Both the position numbers and the translations under genes were made by a program. Shown in pieces: positions 33,031-38,570 of a stretch of DNA of 38,570 nt. The stretch's first letter is position 1. Each line of letters opens with the position of its first letter. The DNA comes from Planctomycetota bacterium (lineage in GTDB: Bacteria > Planctomycetota > Planctomycetia > Gemmatales > Gemmataceae). Below the pieces are notes generated by a model. The model had not been told where the DNA came from. It saw only the letters and a program-made list of their open reading frames with translations, and ran no database searches. The stretch is from positions 1-38,570 of the forward strand of contig JAKBAI010000019.1 of the NCBI GenBank assembly GCA_021809185.1, written 5' to 3'.

Positions 33031-33294
33031 TCAACTATTTTTCTCGTTCTTTGACTTATGGAATTTTTCATCCCATTTACTTTCAATGATCTGCTGATAT
33101 TTTTCTTGGAATGAGGGGGGCATGTGGTATTCCTGCCCCGCTTGAAATAGAGTAATTGTTTGACGAATATTGTCTAAAACAACCTGGCAAGGATTGCAGT
33201 TGCTAAGATGGGCTGCAAACTCTTTGTAGATCTCTAAAGCAGTTTCGCTATCCACCACTTCGTTAAGAGCAATTAGAAGTTCGTCACATGTCAT
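33031..33294 (-). CDS. Zinc-finger anti-sigma factor-like protein
   Basis: An 87-residue soluble protein with His29, Cys33 and Cys36 in HLSNCNPC, the HX3CX2C signature of ZAS-type anti-sigma factors. The N-terminal CDELLIALNEVVDSE helix and the following zinc motif match the family's N-terminal domain. There is no membrane helix, so it would be a cytoplasmic, possibly redox-responsive, regulator as in RsrA or ChrR. Start: ATG at 33294 with AAGGAAA upstream. It follows the ECF sigma gene by 84 bp on the same strand, the usual arrangement of sigma/anti-sigma pairs. Confidence 0.8.
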   Translation of the reverse strand: MTCDELLIALNEVVDSETALEIYKEFAAHLSNCNPCQVVLDNIRQTITLFQAGQEYHMPPSFQEKYQQIIESKWDEKFHKSKNEKNS

Positions 33295-33378
33295 TGAATA
33301 TTTCCTTCGTAGAAAAAGTTTTGCTCATCCGTTCTCTCCCTTGACTTCCCCTTAACTTTCCTTTGACTAAATGGATTA

Positions 33379-34095
33379 CTATTTGGAAATTGGATGCTCC
33401 GAATGAGTGGAAATCAATCTGGTAGCTTCGATGCCTAATTTTTTAGTAAGATCTTCACGAAGTTGTAATCGAGCACGGAGCAATCGTATCTTAACATTAG
33501 ACAGAGAAATATCAAGAATATTGGCGGTCTCCTCGGTTGATAAACCTTCAATATCGCGTAGGATAAAGACTGTTCGATAAGCTTCTTCCAATCGATTCAA
33601 CGACTCAGATAATAAAATTTTAAGTTCCTTTTGAGTTGCTAAATTTTCTGGATTATCACGCCAGACCGCAATATATTCAGGGTGTGGTAAGGGTTCATGA
33701 TTTATTGAATCGAGATTTCGATCGTTGAAAGAGGTATAGTATTGCCCTTTTCGTTTTCGTAATAATTTTAGGGCATGATTAGTCGCAATTCCTAATATCC
33801 ACGTTTTAACTTTAGATTCCCCTCGATACCTATCTATTTGTTCAACTAAAGTTAAAAATGTTTGTTGAACAATATCTTCTGCATCCTGAGGATTATTAAG
33901 AATACGGAATGCCAATCCATAAACTCGATTCTGGAATCGATTCATCAACTCTTGAAATGCTTTAAAATTTCCATCTTTGGCTTCTTGCCAAAGCGGAAGA
34001 TCTTCATCATCCACAGATATTTTTTGCTTGATTAACGATTCCAATTCATTTTTCCTGGAATTATTTAAGCTGTATTCTTCGGCAACTACAATCAA
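33379..34095 (-). CDS. ECF-type RNA polymerase sigma factor
   Basis: A 238-residue sigma-70 family protein. Region 2 is clear: AFQELMNRFQNRVYGLAFRI, then NPQDAEDIVQQTFLTLVEQI and KVKTWILGIATNHALKLLRK. Region 4 is at the C-terminus: LNRLEEAYRTVFILRDIEGLSTEETANILDISLSNVKIRLLRARLQLRE. The linker of about 40 residues between them and the lack of regions 1 and 3 place it in the ECF (sigma-E-like) group. The only plausible far-upstream start is TTG at 34095; TTG at 34044 (AGGAAA 7 nt upstream) is an alternative, and either leaves region 2 intact. Its partner is probably the zinc-finger protein downstream. The target promoters are unknown. Confidence 0.9.
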   Translation of the reverse strand: MIVVAEEYSLNNSRKNELESLIKQKISVDDEDLPLWQEAKDGNFKAFQELMNRFQNRVYGLAFRILNNPQDAEDIVQQTFLTLVEQIDRYRGESKVKTWILGIATNHALKLLRKRKGQYYTSFNDRNLDSINHEPLPHPEYIAVWRDNPENLATQKELKILLSESLNRLEEAYRTVFILRDIEGLSTEETANILDISLSNVKIRLLRARLQLREDLTKKLGIEATRLISTHSEHPISK

Positions 34096-34742
34096 AGGAA
34101 TAACCTAAACTCTGTTTGGAATTCTAGGCTGATTTTTTTCGAACGACTCTCTTGAGATCCAAAGAGAAAAGTTTTATTTCCTAGGCCATCCAAAAAATTA
34201 TTCGAAACTTCTTAGTTTAGATACAATTTTATGAATAAAAAATTAGTTTTGTCCTTTACTTTAAATTCTTATTTTTTTGGATATGTTCCGAGATAATTCG
34301 ATTACAACACTCTAGTTTCTTCTAGTTTCTTCTAGTTTCTTCTCTATTAATATTCTATTTCCCCTCTAAAATAATCTTCAGATTATTATATTAAATCATA
34401 GGTTAGTTCCAAATTGCATTACCGATTTTTCAAATAACCAGATTCTTCTCAGAGTGTGAAAATATCCATGTTGTATTCATATTGATTCTTTAAAACTAAG
34501 GGAGTCAACATATTATTTGCAAATCTTTTTGGATGACTATCCAATCATAAATAATCTAAGTATCAAATAATAGTCATATATTCTATTCCAAAATTCGCAA
34601 ATAATCAAAGGATCCATCGAAATATGACCAAATGAAGTTATTCTAAATAATCCCAAAAACTTTTAAGGAGAAATTTTGTAACCAAATTCGATTTCAGGGA
34701 ACATACCTAGTAAGAAGTTATTTTGATGGAAGAGGTGAAAAA
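34096..34742. other. AT-rich divergent intergenic region
   Basis: About 650 bp between the sigma factor gene and a small membrane-protein gene. It has a 10-bp triple repeat (34311-34340) and many AT-rich hairpins of low specificity. I could not place a confident promoter for either gene. Confidence 0.5.
34311..34340. repeat. 10-bp tandem repeat, three perfect copies
   Basis: tctagtttct at 34311-34320, 34321-34330 and 34331-34340, in non-coding DNA upstream of the sigma factor gene. Confidence 0.95.
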
Positions 34743-34955
34743 ATGGAGAAGGAAATGAATAAATTAAACTCTGAATTCGAGATAAGATCGAGTAATTCGG
34801 AATTGGCATTCCACCGAATAGTTGTGGTTTGTGCCGGAATATTTGCATTATTAGGGGCTTTCTTGGCACTCCAAGTAGAAAAGAATTTCATTTTTTTATC
34901 TTTGCTTGGAAGTTTAATTCTTCTATTTGCAAAGTCTCCAGGTAAAAAAAAATGA
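34743..34955 (+). CDS. Small two-helix membrane protein
   Basis: A 70-residue protein. The ATG at 34743 follows GGAAGAGGTG with good spacing. Residues about 26-42 (VVVCAGIFALLGAFLAL) and 46-62 (NFIFLSLLGSLILLFA) are hydrophobic helices separated by a short QVEK loop, with a basic end (SPGKKK). No family is recognised. The opposing minus-strand frame at 34718-34966 has no ribosome-binding site and lacks protein-like features. It lies 234 bp before the RND adaptor gene and could be an accessory to it or unrelated. Confidence 0.6.
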   Translation: MEKEMNKLNSEFEIRSSNSELAFHRIVVVCAGIFALLGAFLALQVEKNFIFLSLLGSLILLFAKSPGKKK

Positions 34956-35189
34956 AATGGACTCATGAAGCTTTGGTAAAAAGGGAATAGTTAGTTTGGA
35001 GAGCTGAAGCATCTTAGAGTGCATCGTAGAGAAATTAAAGCTCCCTTTCTGATTAGTTCAAAAAAGAATGATTGAAAATTAGTCTGGAAATAATAAATAT
35101 TCAATCATAAAGAATGATTTTAACTGTTGTAAATAATAGCAAAAAATATCTTAGGTCGTATCGTAGTTTATTTCGTAGATAGGATAAAA

Positions 35190-36305
35190 ATGCACCCGAC
35201 TAATTCAGAGAATCCAAGCAACTCAAAAAGAGGTGTTTTTCACATTATCCGAACCTTCTTTGTATATATCGCTTCGCTTAGTTTTCTTGTTTTCGTTCTT
35301 GCTTGGATGGGCGGAGCATTTCATACGAAGATCGAACCAAAGAAATTAGAAGTAAATAGACAGGCGATCGGTAATCGAAAAATTATTAGTGTCGAGAAAA
35401 AAATCATTCCTGAGTTCACAACCGCGGTAGGAACCGTCCAACCTCATCGGCGTACGGATATTGCTAGCCAGCTCTTAGCAACAATTCAAGAGATCCCTTT
35501 TCGCTCAGGCCAAGCCGTAAAAAAAGGGGATATTTTGATTGTTCTCGACGATCGGGAATTGCTTGCGCAACAACGCGAGGCTATTGCATCATTGGCTGCA
35601 GCCGAAGCGGATGAGATTTCTAGAAAAATAGATTATGAACGCAATAAAGGTCTGAGTGGTTCCCGGTCTGTCAGCTTTGAAGAATTGAATAAACTCCAGG
35701 GGACTTTTAAGGTTGCTCAGGCACAAGTTCGTCGAATCAAAGAGACGGTTTCTCGAATCGATGTTCAACTTAGTTACACACGAATCAAATCCCCTGTTGC
35801 CGGAGTCATTGCGGATCGATTTGTCGATCCTGGTGATCTAGCGTCTCCAGGAAAACCGCTCTTAACCGTTTACGATCCTGAGGATCTGGAACTGCAAGCG
35901 AATATTCCAGAAACGATTGCTCATGGTGTTCTTTTAGGTCAAACGTTAGAAATTCAGATAGATGCAAGTCGTTGGAAATGTAAAGGGGAGGTTCGAGAAA
36001 TCGTCCCCTTGGCTCAAACACAAAGCCGATCGGTCCTGGTAAAAATCGCTATGCCCAAAGCCTCTTTGCTTAATGCCTCATTACCTGGGATGTTCGGGCG
36101 GGTCTTAATTCCAGTAGCCGAACAGGAAAAAATATTGATCCCTGTCCAAGCGGTTATTCGCATCGGGCAACTCGACTTGGTGGATGTTGTTCAGGAAGAT
36201 GGAACTCTACTGCGACATTTTATTCGAGTTGGGCAAGTTTTGGATGACAAGCTCGAGGTGTTATCTGGTCTCACGGGAAAAGAAAAAATCGCTTTGCCCA
36301 AATAG
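35190..36305 (+). CDS. RND efflux periplasmic adaptor subunit (HlyD/MFP family)
   Basis: A 371-residue protein anchored by one N-terminal helix (about 21-45, TFFVYIASLSFLVFVLAWMG). The membrane-fusion-protein order is visible: TTAVGTVQPHRRTDIASQL and IPFRSGQAVKKGDILIVLDD (lipoyl half 1), a coiled hairpin LLAQQREAIASLAAAEADE to AQAQVRRIKETVSRIDVQLS, then YTRIKSPVAGVIADRFVDPGD (lipoyl half 2), a beta-barrel domain, and LPGMFGRVLIPV with the C-terminal membrane-proximal domain. It would link the inner-membrane pump encoded next to it to an outer-membrane channel. Start: ATG at 35190 with AGG 8 nt upstream. The permease gene starts 75 bp downstream, so they form an operon. Confidence 0.92.
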   Translation: MHPTNSENPSNSKRGVFHIIRTFFVYIASLSFLVFVLAWMGGAFHTKIEPKKLEVNRQAIGNRKIISVEKKIIPEFTTAVGTVQPHRRTDIASQLLATIQEIPFRSGQAVKKGDILIVLDDRELLAQQREAIASLAAAEADEISRKIDYERNKGLSGSRSVSFEELNKLQGTFKVAQAQVRRIKETVSRIDVQLSYTRIKSPVAGVIADRFVDPGDLASPGKPLLTVYDPEDLELQANIPETIAHGVLLGQTLEIQIDASRWKCKGEVREIVPLAQTQSRSVLVKIAMPKASLLNASLPGMFGRVLIPVAEQEKILIPVQAVIRIGQLDLVDVVQEDGTLLRHFIRVGQVLDDKLEVLSGLTGKEKIALPK

Positions 36306-36380
36306 TCTTTATTCTTTTATTCTATTATCATCGATACCCCTGCGTTCGGATTGCTGTCCACTAGTAGTAGAAATAAATAT

Positions 36381-38570
36381 ATGAAAAATATCGAAAATCA
36401 CGGTTGGGTTGGTGGGATTGTTGCTGCGTTTCTACAAGGCAATCTATCGATCTTAATCATTTTGGTCATGCTTGCTTGTGGTGCCGCTGCTTTGACTTTA
36501 ACCCCTCGCGAAGAAGAACCTCAAATCGTAGTTCCTCTGGCCGATATTTTTGTGCAAATGCCCGGTTCTTCTGCAGAAGAAATCGAGCAATTAGTTTCAA
36601 CACGCTTAGAACGATTACTTTATCAGATCGATGGTGTCGAATATGTTTATTCGATGTCGAGACCAGGTCAGGCCATAGTCACGGTTCGCTTTTATGTCGG
36701 GGAACATCGCGAAAATAGTCTTGTAAAAATTTACAATAAAATTACGATGAATATCGATCAGGTTCCACCAGGAGTAACCGGTTGGGTGGTGAAGCCGATC
36801 GAAATTGACGATGTCCCATTTGTGAATGTAACCTTGTGGAGTCCTACACAGGATCACGCAACCTTATTTCGAGTCGCGGAACAAGTCGAAGTGGCTCTCC
36901 AAGGAGTTCCGGATACGGCAAGAACCGAAGTTGTTGGTGGGAGAAAACGGCAAATCCGTATTCAGCTCGATCCAGATAAAATGGCATCGAGACAAGTTAC
37001 TCCCCTCGATGTCGACAGGGTCATTCGTGGCGCCAATGTCAATCTTCAAATTGGCCAACTTCTCAACCATGATCAAAGTTTAGTCGTCGAAAGCGGACCG
37101 TTCATCCAAACTACCGGAGAACTTGGGAAATTGGTAGTTGGTGTTTATAATAATCGACCCACTTATCTTCGCGAAATCGCCGATATTCAGGATGGGCCAG
37201 AAGATCCTGTTCAATATACGAGAATCCATTTCGGCTCTGCTCAAAAAGAAAACAATTCATCTCTTTCCGATGGAGAGTCAGATTATCCCGCGGTTACCAT
37301 CGGTATTGCCAAACGCAAAGGAAGCAATGCGGTTCAGGTAGCTCATGAACTCGAACGTCGAGTGGAAGAGCTCAAAACGAATATGATCCCTGACGGCATC
37401 CATCTCTTTTTTAGTCGAAATAATGGGGAAACAGCGAATGAAAAAGTGAATGAACTAATCCGGGAATTAGGTCTAGCTATTTTAATCGTTTCTGCATTGG
37501 TGATGTTCTCTCTGGGTTGGCGAGAAGCGGCGATCGTAGTTACTGCAGTACCGTTGACATTTGCACTAACTCTTTTGATTAACTATCTTGCAGGATATTC
37601 GATCAATCGAGTTACTTTATTTGCGTTAATTTTAGCTCTCGGCTTAGTTGTAGACGATCCGATCGTCGATGTGGAAAATATTTTTCGGCATTTCGGGTTG
37701 AGAAAAGAACCCCCTCTACAAGCTGTATATAGTGCAGTTAATGAAGTGCGGCCCCCCATCATCGTTGCTACTCTCGTGGTCATGGTCTCGTTTTTTCCCA
37801 TGTTGTTTATTACGGGGATGATGGGGCCTTATATGAGACCAATGGCCCTGAATGTTCCGGTCGCTATGTTTATGTCGATGGTGGTCGCTTTTACAGTTAC
37901 TCCTTGGCTCAGTTATCAAGTTTTGAAAGGGATTTATGGGCAGGGGGGGCACGATCCTGTCGATCCTCATCAAACATTGACCTATAAAATCTACAAACGA
38001 ATTCTTTCCCCTTTCTTGCGAAACCGCTTGGCTGCTTGGGTACTAATTTTGATAACTTGTCTACTATTATTAGGTTCCATGATACTTCCCGCTCTTGGGA
38101 AAGTACCGTTGAAAATGTTACCTTTCGATAACAAGAATGAATTTCAAATTCTTGTCGATCTTCCGGAAGGGTCGACCATCGAACAGACCGATTATGTACT
38201 CCGGCAAATCGAACAAGTTGTGCTCCAAGCTCCGGAAGTTAAAGAGATTTTAAGTTATGCAGGCACCTCTTCTCCAATCGATTTCAATGGTATGGTGCGA
38301 CACTATTATTTGCGTCAACTCCCGAATCAGGGGGAGTTGCGAGTCAATTTAATCGAGAAAGAGCATCGAAAACAGCAAAGCCATACCATTGTCTTGAGAT
38401 TGCGAAAAGAGCTAGCAGAAACTGCTGCGAAATTCCAGTCGCGTCTAAAAATTGTTGAAGTCCCTCCCGGACCACCGGTTCTGAGTACTCTGGTTGCAGA
38501 GGTTTATCCTCGGCCAGGTGAGGACAATGAAAGTTTTAAGATAGATGTTGAAAAAGTGAACGATCCGCTC
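36381..38570 (+). CDS. RND efflux permease, N-terminal 730 residues (cut by right edge)
   Basis: An open frame from the ATG at 36381 to the window end (730 codons). The first membrane helix is FLQGNLSILIILVMLACGAA. Pore-domain features follow: QMPGSSAEEIEQLVSTRLER, a sub-domain with EYVYSMSRPGQAIVTVRF, and the TM4 proton-relay motif GLVVDDPIVDVEN with Asp425-Asp426, equivalent to AcrB Asp407/408. Further helices (VAMFMSMVVAFTVTPWLSYQ and LAAWVLILITCLLLLGSMIL) lead into the second porter half. Typical RND pumps are about 1,030-1,100 residues, so about a third is missing. The substrate cannot be deduced. The PIVDVEN ending suggests a group distinct from AcrB, but this is only motif-level. Confidence 0.92.
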   Translation, partial: MKNIENHGWVGGIVAAFLQGNLSILIILVMLACGAAALTLTPREEEPQIVVPLADIFVQMPGSSAEEIEQLVSTRLERLLYQIDGVEYVYSMSRPGQAIVTVRFYVGEHRENSLVKIYNKITMNIDQVPPGVTGWVVKPIEIDDVPFVNVTLWSPTQDHATLFRVAEQVEVALQGVPDTARTEVVGGRKRQIRIQLDPDKMASRQVTPLDVDRVIRGANVNLQIGQLLNHDQSLVVESGPFIQTTGELGKLVVGVYNNRPTYLREIADIQDGPEDPVQYTRIHFGSAQKENNSSLSDGESDYPAVTIGIAKRKGSNAVQVAHELERRVEELKTNMIPDGIHLFFSRNNGETANEKVNELIRELGLAILIVSALVMFSLGWREAAIVVTAVPLTFALTLLINYLAGYSINRVTLFALILALGLVVDDPIVDVENIFRHFGLRKEPPLQAVYSAVNEVRPPIIVATLVVMVSFFPMLFITGMMGPYMRPMALNVPVAMFMSMVVAFTVTPWLSYQVLKGIYGQGGHDPVDPHQTLTYKIYKRILSPFLRNRLAAWVLILITCLLLLGSMILPALGKVPLKMLPFDNKNEFQILVDLPEGSTIEQTDYVLRQIEQVVLQAPEVKEILSYAGTSSPIDFNGMVRHYYLRQLPNQGELRVNLIEKEHRKQQSHTIVLRLRKELAETAAKFQSRLKIVEVPPGPPVLSTLVAEVYPRPGEDNESFKIDVEKVNDPL

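Noticed and set aside
34718-34966. Minus-strand frame opposite the small membrane protein
   Set aside because: No ribosome-binding site and no coherent helices; the plus-strand frame has both.
1-38570. Search for CRISPR arrays, insertion sequences, tRNA and rRNA genes
   Set aside because: No spaced identical repeats, transposase frames, tRNA cloverleaf arms or rRNA-like stretches were seen by eye; a tRNA scan would settle it.

Overview
The window comes from the chromosome of a planctomycete, probably class Planctomycetia, with visibly AT-rich DNA. Four things point there. A DUF1559 prepilin-like protein has the usual N-terminal KGFTLIELLVV segment (10867-11823, minus). A truncated exported protein carries the LESREVLS variant of the planctomycete surface-protein leader (1-1547, minus). 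There are a DUF3500 Tat protein and Gly-rich EF-hand proteins. A carotenoid gene set of the squalene-route type is also known from this phylum. I see no insertion sequence, prophage, CRISPR array, rRNA or tRNA gene.

Layout. 1-1547 (minus) is the start of a large surface protein that runs off the left edge. 1548-2810 is a long intergenic stretch with one possible small ORF and a 22-bp palindrome. 2811-3902 (plus) is a DUF3500 protein, separated by a 21-bp-stem terminator from a minus-strand sulfur/persulfide operon (7034 to 4094): an ArsR regulator, a YgaP-like membrane rhodanese and a CoA-disulfide-reductase/rhodanese fusion. A consensus promoter overlapped by a palindromic operator candidate precedes it. 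7438-10793 (plus) holds three exported proteins: EF-hand/Gly-rich, Lys-tailed small protein, TPR lipoprotein. 10867-11823 (minus) is DUF1559, and 12231-13034 (plus) is a DPM1-like glycosyltransferase. 15425-13160 (minus) encodes a membrane-anchored TPR-type protein and an RluD-type pseudouridine synthase. 16228-15878 is an unrecognised small protein. 18366-16813 is a Clp_N-ThiD2-ThiE thiamine fusion protein. 18817-21329 (plus) pairs a TolC-like protein with a PhnD-like binding protein. 21468-25869 (plus) encodes both subunits of a type IIA topoisomerase with mixed gyrase/topoisomerase IV features.

The most coherent system is the minus-strand run from 34095 down to 25997: an ECF sigma factor, a zinc-finger anti-sigma factor, a BshB1-like deacetylase, two CrtI-family carotenoid desaturases/oxidases, an acyltransferase and a glycosyltransferase. 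The last four match the enzyme classes of the staphyloxanthin pathway (CrtN, CrtP, CrtO, CrtQ) but lack the dehydrosqualene synthase CrtM, as expected if squalene is the precursor. A plus-strand consensus promoter preceded by two direct repeats sits alone just upstream of the first desaturase gene and points away from it. 34743-38570 (plus) holds a two-helix membrane protein and an RND efflux adaptor plus permease; the permease is cut by the right edge.

The candidates I consider most worth checking are the Clp_N-ThiD2-ThiE fusion, the displaced GyrA-box-like motif in the topoisomerase, the orphan promoter at 31891-31961, and the link between the sigma/anti-sigma pair and the carotenoid cluster.
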